From the NCBI RefSeq assembly GCF_002929745.1, contig NZ_PJIQ01000007.1, forward strand, positions 1 through 64,000: a stretch of DNA of 64,000 nucleotides, given 5' to 3'. This DNA comes from Arthrobacter sp. B1805. Lineage in GTDB: Bacteria; Actinomycetota; Actinomycetes; Actinomycetales; Micrococcaceae. The notes beneath the pieces are model-generated. The model did no database searches. It was not told where the DNA came from and saw only the letters and a program-made list of their open reading frames with translations. Position numbers and translations under genes: made by a program. How positions within the stretch are numbered: position 1 is the first letter of the stretch; each line of letters starts with the position of its first letter. Of this stretch, positions 37,795 through 46,609 are shown piece after piece.

Positions 37795-38786
37795 GGCTGC
37801 AGCCCCAGTGTCTCCGGGCGTCCCTCGTGTCCGGTGGCCCCGGCAGCCGGGCCGGCGATCTGAACCGCATGCGCTCCTGCCGGCAGCGTGGCGTCGTCGG
37901 GCTGGACAGGATGGCTGCCGGTCCCGACGATATGTCCGACGTCGGCCGCGAAAGTGCTGCCGCTCGGGGCCGTGGTCTGCATCTCCGTCTCGTCGCCCAC
38001 GCCCGTCGCGTCGACGACGATCAGCGTGACGTTGTCGCGCGCTCCCGAGCGCAGGGTCGCCTCGACCAGTTCCTCGCACGCCTGCTGCGGATCGCGCACG
38101 GTACTCATGACGGCGCAGATGCCATCATCGCTGACCTCGCCGCTGAGTCCGTCCGAGCAGATGAGGATGCGGTCGCCCTCCTCAACGGGCATGAGCCAGA
38201 AGTCGGCCTCGGCGTCATCTCCGGTTCCCAGAGCGCGCGTGACGACGTGGCGGCGCGGGTGCGTCCGTGCTTCCTCCGACGTGATGGTGCCGGTATCCAC
38301 GAGTTCCTGGACTTCGGAGTGGTCCACCGAGATCTGTCCGAACTGGCCCTTGCTCAGCAGGTAGGTGCGGGAATCCCCCACGTTGAAGAACAGCCAGTAC
38401 GGCATTCCTGCTTCCTGTACGAGGACCACGCCGCTGAGCGTCGTACCCGCCTGCCCGCCAGTCTGCCGTCGGATCTCGTGGTCGGCGTCCTCGATGAGCT
38501 CCTCCAGGTCCGCCGCGGAGAACTCCGGCAGGTGCCGACCGATGACCGCACTGGCCCCCAACGTGCGCACGCAGATTCCGCTGGCGATCTCACCGGCCGC
38601 ATGGCCGCCCATGCCGTCGGCGACGGCGAAGATCGGTTCGGACGCGATCAGGGAATCCTCGTTCAGTTCCCTGCGCAATCCCCGATCGGTGGCGAATCCG
38701 TAGGTGAGGCGCAGGTCCCGCGGCGAGGCCGGCACCGCGTCGTGGCCCGTCATGGACGCACCACCAGAATCCTGGACATCGAGCAT
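37791..38786 (-). CDS. PP2C-family Ser/Thr protein phosphatase
   Basis: A 331-residue metal-dependent phosphatase. Typical motifs are RRELNEDSLIA, IFAVADGMGGHAAGEIAS (metal-binding Asp-Gly pair), FNVGDSRTYLL, ICSDGLSGEVSDD and ARDNVTLIVVD, with all metal-binding aspartates present. The last 75 residues are a Pro/Gly/Ala-rich tail without a membrane helix, so it is cytosolic, unlike the membrane-bound PstP of mycobacteria. An ATG at 38753 is a slightly better start by ribosome-binding site. It lies 14 kb from the Ser/Thr kinase of this window; whether they form a pair is unknown. Confidence 0.9.
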   Translation of the reverse strand: MLDVQDSGGASMTGHDAVPASPRDLRLTYGFATDRGLRRELNEDSLIASEPIFAVADGMGGHAAGEIASGICVRTLGASAVIGRHLPEFSAADLEELIEDADHEIRRQTGGQAGTTLSGVVLVQEAGMPYWLFFNVGDSRTYLLSKGQFGQISVDHSEVQELVDTGTITSEEARTHPRRHVVTRALGTGDDAEADFWLMPVEEGDRILICSDGLSGEVSDDGICAVMSTVRDPQQACEELVEATLRSGARDNVTLIVVDATGVGDETEMQTTAPSGSTFAADVGHIVGTGSHPVQPDDATLPAGAHAVQIAGPAAGATGHEGRPETLGLQP

Positions 38787-39002
38787 CGCTGGCCGGGGAA
38801 GTCGATGGTGTGGTCGGTCATTCTCCTATTCTGCCTTGCCCGGTCGCGCTCGCTCCTCGTGCGTCCCAACAGCGTCACCTCGCGGCGTTGCGGACTCGGC
38901 GGAACCGGCATCCGGGCCCCGGTCCGGCCCTCACCACCGCTCAGGCGACGGGCAGGACATTCACCCGGTCCCCGAGCGATCGTGTGATGACGCGACGCCG
39001 AG

Positions 39003-40253
39003 TCAGTCGAGGATGATGCCGGTGCCGGTGCCGCGGGCGAGTGTCACGGGACGCACCTCGCCGAAGCCACGCACCTGCCGGGGCTCGTGGGGTGTCAGGA
39101 CGAACCTGTCGTTGGAGTCCAGCGTCGACGCCGTCACGGAGTCGATGAGCACCTCGCCGGGTTCGGCGAGCGCGGTGAGGCGTGCCGCCAGGTTCACGGT
39201 CGGGCCGTAGATGTCACCGAGCCTGGAGAGCACACGGCCCCAGACGAGGGCGCAGCGTGCGGACGGCAGGAACTCGTCCTCCGAGAAGGCCTTCGCGAGC
39301 GCCAGCGAGATCTCCGCCCCCGCTTCCGGCGACTCCGCGATGTAGAGGACCTCGTCGCCGATCGTCTTCACGAGGCGCCCGCCCCCCACGGAGATGATCT
39401 CCGCGCTCTTGTTCTCGAACCGCTGCACGAGCTGGGCCAGCGTGCGTTCGTTCATCTGCCGCGACAGGCTCGTGTAGGAGACGAGGTCGGCGAAACCCAC
39501 CGCGCGGGCGAGCGGCAGCGGAGCGTCCTGTTCGTCGCCGTCGCGGCCCGCCTCGCTCGAACGCAGGCCCGATTCCGCTCGCAGCGCCAGGCGCTGGACG
39601 GCGGCGTTCATCTGCCGCCGCCATGCGTACACGAGTGTCTTCTCGAGCGGTTCGATCAGGTCCGGCAGCTCGGACACGAGCGTCTTGCGCGCATCCGCGT
39701 CCGTCAGCCCGCGCTGGGCCACCATCTCCTCGACGATGGCCTCGATCTGCCACACGACCATGCGATCGGTCATCTGGCCCACTGCGCGCGTGATCGAGAT
39801 CGCGGCGTCCTCGGTCAACTGCTCGCGGCGCACCATGTCGATGATCGTCGTGAGCGCGCCGAGGTCCTTCTCGGTGAAGGCGACGTCGTCGTCGCCGATG
39901 TTCGGGAAGCCCATGGCGCGCCACAGCTTGCGGGCCGAGAGGAGGGATACGCCCGCGCCGGCGGCGATGTCGCGGCGCTTGAGCGTCCGTTCGGCCCCGA
40001 GGAGTTCACGCTCGAGCCGCCGGATGGTGTCGCGGTCGAGCTCGATAGGACCGGCCGACGCGTCGTCGGGATGCGTCGGCCCGTCGTCGTCCGCCGCCAT
40101 GTCCGGCTGGAGCTGCCACACGGCCTTCGACGCCGTGGAGGCAGCGGCCTCGCGAGCGTCGTCGTACTGCCCCGTCCCCGCGGGGCTCCCGGCGCCACCC
40201 GCCGCATCGGTGCGGGCCGATCGCGCGGACTCGGGGCGGTCCTCGACTGTCAC
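39003..40253 (-). CDS. Class III adenylate cyclase, Rv1264-like
   Basis: A 416-residue protein. After a polar N-terminal 60 residues comes an adenylate-cyclase regulatory domain (about 65-215, IRRLERELLGAERTLKRRDIAAGAGVSLLSARKLWRAMG), then a class III cyclase domain: AVGFADLVSYTSLS (metal Asp), VKTIGDEVLYIAE (substrate Lys and metal Asp) and GPTVNLAARLTALAEPGEVL (transition-state Asn and Arg). All catalytic residues are present, so it should make cAMP. Mycobacterial Rv1264 is switched on by acid through such a domain. The GTG at 40253 is preceded by GGAGGAG and overlaps the PH-domain gene stop as GTGA; an ATG at 40271 is possible. Confidence 0.9.
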   Translation of the reverse strand: MTVEDRPESARSARTDAAGGAGSPAGTGQYDDAREAAASTASKAVWQLQPDMAADDDGPTHPDDASAGPIELDRDTIRRLERELLGAERTLKRRDIAAGAGVSLLSARKLWRAMGFPNIGDDDVAFTEKDLGALTTIIDMVRREQLTEDAAISITRAVGQMTDRMVVWQIEAIVEEMVAQRGLTDADARKTLVSELPDLIEPLEKTLVYAWRRQMNAAVQRLALRAESGLRSSEAGRDGDEQDAPLPLARAVGFADLVSYTSLSRQMNERTLAQLVQRFENKSAEIISVGGGRLVKTIGDEVLYIAESPEAGAEISLALAKAFSEDEFLPSARCALVWGRVLSRLGDIYGPTVNLAARLTALAEPGEVLIDSVTASTLDSNDRFVLTPHEPRQVRGFGEVRPVTLARGTGTGIILD

Positions 40254-40846
40254 GGCTGCTCGCTCCTCCATTCCTGCTGCACCCTGGGCTCCTGGCCGCG
40301 GGCGTACTGCGGATCGATCTCCATGTCTACACCATCGAACATCCGCGTCAGGGGGAGCTCACTGATGGCCTGCACCACGTACTCCTTGAACGTCCCGATC
40401 TGCGGAACGTCCCGGTAGTCGTGGGCACGATCAAACCCGAGGTCCGCTATGAGGGTGCCGCTGCCCACCATCCGCTGCAGCAGTCCCTGTTCCGTCTGGA
40501 GCTGGGAGATGGCCGAGAGGTTGATCTGGTGCTCCATCCGCCGGGTCGCCCCCCGTCGGTGGATGAGCCGCATGCTCGTGAGCACGAAGCGGTTGCTCGA
40601 CCAGCGGACCAGCGGCCGCACGACCACGCGGAGGAGCAGGAGTACGACGACGGCGAGCACGACGAGCAGCACCACGGGCTGCCAGTCGGCCAGGCTGCCG
40701 GACAGGCTGCTCCGCCCGAGGTAGCCCAGCACGAATCCGCCGGCGGCGAGGATGATGAATCCTGCCACGACCGGCCCGACGAGCGGCAACGGATTCGGCC
40801 GGGTACGCACGATCACGCGCTCCCCCGGCAGCAGCTTGATGCGCAC
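40250..40846 (-). CDS. PH-domain membrane protein
   Basis: A 198-residue protein with a cytosolic start, two hydrophobic helices (about 22-44 and 58-78) and a bacterial PH (YdbT/bPH2-like) domain over residues 80-160 (SSNRFVLTSMRLIHRRGATRRMEHQINLSAISQLQTEQGLLQRMVGSGTLIA). Such proteins are common in actinobacteria; the role is unknown. It is immediately upstream of the adenylate cyclase and coupled to it by a GTGA overlap, suggesting that it may place or regulate the cyclase at the membrane. It begins two bases after the birA stop. Confidence 0.85.
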   Translation of the reverse strand: MRIKLLPGERVIVRTRPNPLPLVGPVVAGFIILAAGGFVLGYLGRSSLSGSLADWQPVVLLVVLAVVVLLLLRVVVRPLVRWSSNRFVLTSMRLIHRRGATRRMEHQINLSAISQLQTEQGLLQRMVGSGTLIADLGFDRAHDYRDVPQIGTFKEYVVQAISELPLTRMFDGVDMEIDPQYARGQEPRVQQEWRSEQP

Positions 40847-40848
40847 AG

Positions 40849-41730
40849 CTATGCCTGTGGACGCAGGTGCACGACGTCGCCCGCTGAGATGGTGTGCCGC
40901 TCGCCGTCGTCGTCCCGCACGATCAGCGCGCCGCGCGCGTCCAGCGCGAGGGCTCGGCCGCTCAGCAGGTTCTCGCCGGGCAGTTCCGCCCGGACGTCCT
41001 GGCCAAGGGTCGCCATCCTGGCTTCTACGCGGGCGAGCAGGGACGGCCCGTCCGCCCAGGCCACCTCCGCGTCGCCGTCGACGTCGCAGAAGGAGCGGTA
41101 GTGGTCCGCGAAGGTGCGCAGGAAGGATTTCAGCAGGATGTTCCGGTCGGTGGTCCCGGCGTATTCGAGGAGCAGGCTCGTCGCTGTGGGAACGGGCAGC
41201 TCGTCATTCGTGAGGCTGACGTTCAGCCCCACCCCGACGACGACGGCGGGCGGCTCCGCGTCGGCGCCCGGCACGAACTGGGCCAGGATGCCCGCCAGCT
41301 TCCGGCCGTCCACCGTGACGTCGTTGGGCCACTTGAGCTGGGGGGCGATCTCGGTGCGGTCCTCGACACTCTCGGCAAGCGCCAGCGCCGCGAGCAGCGA
41401 GAACCAGGAGTAGGCCCCGGTGGGTACGGGCCGTCCCTGCCTGTTGAAGGGGCGCAGGAGCACGCTGACGAAGAGCGACGAGCGCTCGGGTGCCACCCAG
41501 CTGCGGTCGAGGCGACCGCGGCCGGCTGTCTGCACCTCGGCGCCGAGGACGCTGAGATCGGGCCACCCTGCCGGTTCCCGCTGCGCGTGGTCCACGAGGT
41601 CCGTGTTCGTGGAACCGGTCCTCGCGACGATGTCGAGCCGCGAGAACGGACCGGACGGCATGCAGACGGCTGTCCTCAGTGCGCCGAGGTTCAGGCCCGG
41701 ACGCTCGAGATTGGAATAGCGGGAGGACAT
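40849..41730 (-). CDS. birA: Biotin-[acetyl-CoA-carboxylase] ligase BirA
   Basis: A 293-residue biotin protein ligase. The ATP/biotin site is TGSTNTDLVDHA, GAEVQTAGRGRLDRSW and the KWPNDVTVDGRKLAGILAQF segment, and the C-terminal SH3-like domain ends REGALIVRDDDGERHTISAGDVVHL. There is no N-terminal DNA-binding domain, so it is a monofunctional ligase. It is in the same neighbourhood as the carboxylase genes; its main client in this window is the biotin lysine of the carboxylase alpha subunit near 50574. First of a birA-PH-cyclase series running left. Confidence 0.94.
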   Translation of the reverse strand: MSSRYSNLERPGLNLGALRTAVCMPSGPFSRLDIVARTGSTNTDLVDHAQREPAGWPDLSVLGAEVQTAGRGRLDRSWVAPERSSLFVSVLLRPFNRQGRPVPTGAYSWFSLLAALALAESVEDRTEIAPQLKWPNDVTVDGRKLAGILAQFVPGADAEPPAVVVGVGLNVSLTNDELPVPTATSLLLEYAGTTDRNILLKSFLRTFADHYRSFCDVDGDAEVAWADGPSLLARVEARMATLGQDVRAELPGENLLSGRALALDARGALIVRDDDGERHTISAGDVVHLRPQA

Positions 41731-41776
41731 GCCATCGATCCTATCCGGCCCAGCGCGCCCTGCCCCGAGCCGAACC

Positions 41777-42637
41777 TCAGAGGAAGATGTCCGGGACGAG
41801 CTGATCCTCCGGTGCCCCGAGGCTGTACCGGGCGAGGTCGGTGACGCCCACCTCGCGCAGCACCTCCTCGTCCGTGTAGAAGTTCCCGGTGCAACCGCGG
41901 CTCGGGCGGACCAGCACGGCGTGGGCGGCGTCGGCGACGATCTCCGGGCTGCGGGCGGCCTGCACCATCGTGGTTCCGCCGGGCAGGTTGCGGATCGCTG
42001 CGGTGTCGATGAGGGTCGCCGGCCAGAGCGAGTTCACGGCGATGCCGTCCTCCTTCAACTCCTCCGCCAGACCGAGGGTGGTCATGCTCATGCCGTACTT
42101 GGCCATGGTGTAGGCGAGGTGCATGCCCGCCCATCGCGGTTCGAGATTCAGCGGTGGCGAGAGCGTGAGGATGTGCGGGTTCCCGGACTGCCTCAGCGCG
42201 TCGAGACAGAACTTGCTCAGCATGAACGTCCCGCGGACGTTGATGTCCGCCATGAGGTCGTAGCGCTTCATGTCGACGTCGGGCGTCTTCGAGAGGTCGA
42301 TCGCCGAAGCGTTGTTCACCACGATGTCGATCCCCCCGAAGGCGTGCACCGTCGCGTCGACGGCGGCCCTGACGTCGTCGTCGTTCCGCACGTCGCCGAC
42401 CAGCGGAAGGGCGTACCCGCCCGCGGCCTCGATCTGCTCGGCCGCCGTGTACACGGTGCCCTGGAGCTTCGGGTGGGGCTCACCCGTCTTGGCCATGATG
42501 GCCACGTTCGCTCCGTCGCGCGCCGCACGCAGCGCGATGGCGAGGCCGATCCCCCGGCTGCCGCCCGACATGATGATCGTGCGCCCGTCGAGCGTGGGCG
42601 CGGCGGGCGATTCCTGAGCGTCATTGCGTGCAGTCAT
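41777..42637 (-). CDS. Short-chain dehydrogenase/reductase
   Basis: A 286-residue SDR. The cofactor motif is IIMSGGSRGIGLAIALRAA (TGxxxGIG variant), then NNASAID, the active-site Ser, and YTMAKYGMSM with the catalytic Tyr-x3-Lys. The C-terminal half has an extra segment (about 195-286) seen in the HSDL2-like subgroup, which is thought to act on lipids or fatty acyl compounds; here it sits next to birA and the carboxylase genes. The function is otherwise unknown. Its promoter region is shared with accD. Confidence 0.88.
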   Translation of the reverse strand: MTARNDAQESPAAPTLDGRTIIMSGGSRGIGLAIALRAARDGANVAIMAKTGEPHPKLQGTVYTAAEQIEAAGGYALPLVGDVRNDDDVRAAVDATVHAFGGIDIVVNNASAIDLSKTPDVDMKRYDLMADINVRGTFMLSKFCLDALRQSGNPHILTLSPPLNLEPRWAGMHLAYTMAKYGMSMTTLGLAEELKEDGIAVNSLWPATLIDTAAIRNLPGGTTMVQAARSPEIVADAAHAVLVRPSRGCTGNFYTDEEVLREVGVTDLARYSLGAPEDQLVPDIFL

Positions 42638-42683
42638 GGCTCCACCCTAAGCAACCGGGCTGTCACAGCGAGCGTCGACGCAC

Positions 42684-42707
42684 CGTTGTTACTCGTCGGT
42701 AACAACG
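42684..42707. promoter_or_regulatory. Inverted repeat in the SDR-accD divergent region
   Basis: CGTTGTTAC (42684-42692) and GTAACAACG (42699-42707) are perfect 9-bp arms with a 6-bp centre (TCGTCG). It lies 47 bp before the SDR start and 155 bp before the carboxylase start. The clean symmetry suggests an operator, most likely for the SDR gene. Confidence 0.55.
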
Positions 42708-42737
42708 AGGCGTCGGCTAAGCGATGGCGCCGGAAAC

Positions 42738-42752
42738 TGTAGGCGTCCTACA
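42738..42752. promoter_or_regulatory. TGTAGG-N3-CCTACA operator before the carboxylase beta gene
   Basis: TGTAGG, centre CGT and CCTACA form a perfect 15-bp palindrome 109 bp before the start of the beta subunit. The same arms occur upstream of the alpha subunit at 48734, also about 100 bp from the start. Confidence 0.65.
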
Positions 42753-42861
42753 ACGGCCACCCCCTTGAACCTCACTAGACTGGACGAAACGCGCTGCGCT
42801 TTGTCGGAATCCTCCAGTCATCGCCAGAGCTTGCCCCCATCCCGCGCCGACCGGAGTATCA

Positions 42862-44457
42862 ATGCAACAGGACACGCAGCCCGACCTCACCACGACGGCC
42901 GGGAAGCTCGCCGACTTCCGGAGGCGCAAGGCTCTCTCGGAGCAGCCGTCCGGTCCGGAGGCGATCGAGAAGCAGCACGCGCGCGGCAAGAACACGGCCC
43001 GCGAGCGCATCGACATGCTCGTGGACGAGGGCTCCTTCGTGGAGTTCGACGCCCTCGCGGTCCACCGCTCCACCGCCTTCGGCATGGAAAAGAAGAAACC
43101 GCTGGGCGACGGCGTCGTATCCGGGTACGCGACCGTGGACGGGCGCCTCATCGCGGTCTACAGCCAGGACTTCAGCGTCTACGGCGGCTCCCTCAGCCAG
43201 GTCAACGGGGAGAAGATCGTCAAGGTGCAGGAGTTCGCGCTGCGCAACGGCTGCCCCGTCATCGGGATCAACGACGGCGGCGGTGCCCGCATCCAGGAGG
43301 GCGTGGCGTCGCTCGCGATGTTCGCGGACATCTTCCGCAACAACGTCCACGCCTCCGGCGTGGTCCCGCAGATCTCCCTCATCATGGGCCCGTGCGCGGG
43401 CGGTGCGGCCTACTCCCCGGCCCTGACCGACTTCGTGGTGATGGTGGACAAGACGTCCCACATGTTCATCACGGGACCCGACGTCATCAAGACGGTCACG
43501 GGCGAGGACGTGGACATGGAGACCCTGGGCGGCGCGCGGCAGCACAACACGACGACGGGAACCTCCGCCTACCTCGCTACGGACGAGGCGGACGCCATCG
43601 GCTTCGTCCGGGAGCTGCTCGATTTCCTGCCCTCCAACAATCTGGCGGAGGCGCCCCTGACGGCCTTCGCGGAGGAGCCGGAGGTCACCGACGAGGACCT
43701 CGCCCTCGACGAGCTCATCCCCGACGCGGCGAACCAGCCGTACGACATGCACGCCGTGATCGACGCGATCGTCGACGACGGCCACTTCCTGGAGATGCAG
43801 GCGCTGTACGCGCCGAACGTCGTCACCGGCTACGCCCGCGTGGAGGGCCACACGATCGGTGTGGTGGCCAACCAGCCACTGCAGTTCGCGGGAACACTCG
43901 ACATCAACGCCTCCGAGAAGGCCGCCCGGTTCGTACGCCACTGTGATGCCTTCAACATCCCGATCCTGACCCTCGTGGACGTGCCCGGGTTCCTGCCGGG
44001 GAAGGACCAGGAGTTCCAGGGCATCATCCGGCGCGGCGCCAAGCTGCTCTACGCCTATGCGGAGGCGACCGTGCCGAAGCTGACCGTCATCACACGCAAG
44101 GCCTACGGCGGCGCGTACATCGTCATGGGCTCCAAGAAGCTCGGCGCGGACCTGAACCTCGCCTGGCCCACCGCGCAGATCGGCGTCATGGGCGCACAGG
44201 GTGCGGTCAACATCCTGTACCGCGGAGACCTCAAGGCCGTCGCCGCCGCTGGTGGCGACGTCGAGGCACGCCGTGCCGAGGTGGTGCAGCAGTACGAGGA
44301 GGAGCTGCTCAACCCCTACCAGGCGGCGGAGCTCGGCTACGTCGACGCCGTCATCGCCCCGTCCGAGACGCGGCTGCAGATCGTGCGTGGGCTCCGCGCA
44401 CTGCGGGACAAGAGAGCCGCCAATCCCGCCAAGAAGCACGGGAACATCCCGCTGTGA
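42862..44457 (+). CDS. Acyl-CoA carboxylase beta (carboxyltransferase) subunit
   Basis: A 531-residue subunit of the actinobacterial acetyl/propionyl-CoA carboxylase. Residues 30-290 are the N-terminal carboxyltransferase domain ([59 protein letters not shown]), residues 300-531 the C-terminal domain ([56 protein letters not shown]). It moves the carboxyl group from biotin to the acyl-CoA, making malonyl- or methylmalonyl-CoA. The substrate is decided by one residue I cannot place without alignment. A TGTAGG-N3-CCTACA palindrome lies about 110 bp upstream. The epsilon gene follows with a 4-bp overlap. Confidence 0.94.
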   Translation: MQQDTQPDLTTTAGKLADFRRRKALSEQPSGPEAIEKQHARGKNTARERIDMLVDEGSFVEFDALAVHRSTAFGMEKKKPLGDGVVSGYATVDGRLIAVYSQDFSVYGGSLSQVNGEKIVKVQEFALRNGCPVIGINDGGGARIQEGVASLAMFADIFRNNVHASGVVPQISLIMGPCAGGAAYSPALTDFVVMVDKTSHMFITGPDVIKTVTGEDVDMETLGGARQHNTTTGTSAYLATDEADAIGFVRELLDFLPSNNLAEAPLTAFAEEPEVTDEDLALDELIPDAANQPYDMHAVIDAIVDDGHFLEMQALYAPNVVTGYARVEGHTIGVVANQPLQFAGTLDINASEKAARFVRHCDAFNIPILTLVDVPGFLPGKDQEFQGIIRRGAKLLYAYAEATVPKLTVITRKAYGGAYIVMGSKKLGADLNLAWPTAQIGVMGAQGAVNILYRGDLKAVAAAGGDVEARRAEVVQQYEEELLNPYQAAELGYVDAVIAPSETRLQIVRGLRALRDKRAANPAKKHGNIPL

Positions 44458-44681
44458 CGGTCGAGGAGAACGTCCCCGTCGAGGACCCTGCCGTCCTGTC
44501 GGTCGTCTCCGGCAACCCGACGGAGGAGGAGCTCGCAGCCCTGACCGCCGTCGTCGCCGCGCTGCAGGGAACCGGAGAGGCGGACGAAGCGCCCACCCAT
44601 GCCCGGTCCTGGGTCCGGCGCGTCATGCTGAGGCTCGGGCCGACGCCGGGGCCGGGCTCGTGGCGGCGCAGCGTTCGCTGA
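44454..44681 (+). CDS. Acyl-CoA carboxylase epsilon subunit
   Basis: A 75-residue protein. The core [23 protein letters not shown] is the family signature (GNPTxEELAAL), followed by a Pro-rich tail ending with two Trp (SWVRRVML ... GSWRRSVR). Epsilon subunits exist only in actinobacteria and strengthen the alpha-beta carboxylase complex. The GTG at 44454 overlaps the beta stop as GTGA, so the two are made together. Confidence 0.9.
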   Translation: MTVEENVPVEDPAVLSVVSGNPTEEELAALTAVVAALQGTGEADEAPTHARSWVRRVMLRLGPTPGPGSWRRSVR

Positions 44682-44748
44682 CGCACGTCCGGCCCGCGCC
44701 CGGGCCAGGAGGTGGCCTTCGGCAACTGCACGACGCTAGGCTCGTCGA

Positions 44749-46470
44749 GTGACCCATGACACTCCAGCTTCCGTCCCCTCCCCCGGCGAGCAGCCCGCGC
44801 GGCAGTCCACCGCCGTCGACGCCGTCGCCACCTCGTACTACGAGACCCTCCTCGAACTGATGCCCAACTTCGCGACCGAACTGGGTATCCCCGGCCACGA
44901 GACCGAGTACCAGGATTACTCACCCGCCGGCATCGAGGCCCTCGCGGAAGCGGCGCGCGACACGCTGCGCCGTCTCGAGGACCTCCAGCCCGCCGACGAC
45001 GTCGACGCCGTGACGCTCGACGCCATGCGGGAGCGGCTCGGCCTCGACCTCGAGATCCACGACGCCGGCTACACCTTGGCCGATCTCAACAACATCGCCT
45101 GCCCGGCCCAGACCATCCGCGCGATCTTCGACCTCATGCCTACCGCCACGGCGGAGGACTGGGGCAACATCGCCGGCCGGATGGCCAACGTGCCCGCTGC
45201 GATCGGCGGATACATCTCGTCCCTGCGCGCGGGCCGCGAGCGCGGTCTCGTGGCTGCCCGCCGGCAGGTCGGCATCGTCATCGAGCAGTCCTCCAAGTAC
45301 GCCGAGGACGGTGGATTCTTCGATTCGCTGGGTAGCACCGACAGCGCGGACGACGGCGAGCTGCCGGCATCGGTGCGGGAGCGGCTCCGGTCGGGTGCGG
45401 GAGCCGCCCGTGACGCCTACCGCTCGCTCGCCTCCTTCCTGCAGGACGATCTCCTGCCGACTGCGCCCGAGAAGGACGCCGTCGGACGCGAGCGCTACGC
45501 CCTGATGTCCCGTCTCTTCCTCGGAAGCGCCGTCGACCTCGAGGAGACCTACCAGTGGGGGGTCGAGGAGCTCGACCGCGTCATCGCCGAGCAGGAGGCC
45601 GTGGCGAACGAGATCCGGGAGGGCGCATCGGTCGAGGAGGCCATCCGCCTGCTGGACGAGGACCCGGCCCGCCAGCTGCAGGGCACCGATGCCCTCCAGG
45701 CGTGGATGCAGGAGCTCTCGGACAAGGCCGTCGAGGCGATGGCCGGCGTGCACTTCGACATCCCCGACGTCATGCGCCGCCTCGAGTGCAGGATCGCCCC
45801 CACCAACGAGGGCGGCATCTATTACACGGGCCCGAGCGACGACTTCTCCCGGCCGGGCCGCATGTGGTGGTCGGTCCCGGAGGGCGAGGACTCGTTCACG
45901 ACCTGGAAGGAGACGACCACCGTCTACCATGAGGGCGTTCCCGGCCACCACCTGCAGATCGCGACGGCGACGTACCAGCGCGCCCTGCTCAACCCCTGGC
46001 GACGCAATGCGATCTGGGTGTCGGGCCAGGGCGAGGGGTGGGCGCTGTACGCGGAGCGCCTGATGCAGGAGCTCGGGTTCCTGTCCGATCCGGGTGACCG
46101 CCTGGGCATGCTCGATGCCCAGCGCATGCGTGCCGCACGCGTCGTCTTCGACATCGGTGTGCACCTCGAACTGGAGATCCCCGAACGCTGGGGTGAGGGC
46201 ACCTGGACGCCGGACAAGGGCTACGACTTCCTGAAGCGCAACATCGCCATCAGTGAGGGCCAGCTCAACTTCGAGTTCACCCGCTACCTCGGCTGGCCGG
46301 GCCAGGCGCCGTCGTACAAGATCGGCCAGCGACTGTGGGAGCAGGTCCGGGACGAGGTGCGCACCCGCGAGGGGGACGCCTTCGACCTCCGCGCTTTCCA
46401 CACCCGTGCGCTCAACCTCGGGTCCGTCGGGCTCGACACCCTGCGCCGGGCACTCGTGTCCGAAGGATAG
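44749..46470 (+). CDS. DUF885 metallopeptidase-like protein
   Basis: A 573-residue protein of the DUF885 family. The zinc-binding signature is TTVYHEGVPGHHLQIATATYQ near residue 395, with a downstream WVSGQGEGWALYAERLMQELGFL segment that supplies another Glu ligand. The fold is related to M32/M3-like gluzincins, so a dipeptidase or oligopeptidase role is likely but not established for this copy. There is no signal peptide. The GTG at 44749 begins the frame. A terminator-like hairpin follows at 46477. It is not obviously linked to fatty-acid synthesis despite lying between carboxylase genes. Confidence 0.87.
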   Translation: MTHDTPASVPSPGEQPARQSTAVDAVATSYYETLLELMPNFATELGIPGHETEYQDYSPAGIEALAEAARDTLRRLEDLQPADDVDAVTLDAMRERLGLDLEIHDAGYTLADLNNIACPAQTIRAIFDLMPTATAEDWGNIAGRMANVPAAIGGYISSLRAGRERGLVAARRQVGIVIEQSSKYAEDGGFFDSLGSTDSADDGELPASVRERLRSGAGAARDAYRSLASFLQDDLLPTAPEKDAVGRERYALMSRLFLGSAVDLEETYQWGVEELDRVIAEQEAVANEIREGASVEEAIRLLDEDPARQLQGTDALQAWMQELSDKAVEAMAGVHFDIPDVMRRLECRIAPTNEGGIYYTGPSDDFSRPGRMWWSVPEGEDSFTTWKETTTVYHEGVPGHHLQIATATYQRALLNPWRRNAIWVSGQGEGWALYAERLMQELGFLSDPGDRLGMLDAQRMRAARVVFDIGVHLELEIPERWGEGTWTPDKGYDFLKRNIAISEGQLNFEFTRYLGWPGQAPSYKIGQRLWEQVRDEVRTREGDAFDLRAFHTRALNLGSVGLDTLRRALVSEG

Positions 46471-46476
46471 ACGTTC

Positions 46477-46516
46477 ATCACAGGGCGGGCGGGAAGACAC
46501 CAGCCCGCCCTGTGAT
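46477..46516. terminator. Stem-loop after the DUF885 gene
   Basis: Arms 46477-46490 and 46503-46516 form a perfect 14-bp stem with a 12-nt loop, seven bases after the stop codon. No U-run follows, but position and stability favour a terminator. Confidence 0.7.
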
Positions 46517-46609
46517 TGCGCGGGGGTCCGCGGGCGGCGCACCCTGCCCTGCGTAACATTTCGCAACTGGCGCTTCGCTTGTGTATACGGCCCCCCTAGT
46601 GTTTCGGGC

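Noticed and set aside
42859..44439. A 526-codon minus-strand frame opposite the carboxylase beta gene.
   Set aside because: Antisense shadow; the plus-strand frame holds all carboxyltransferase motifs.
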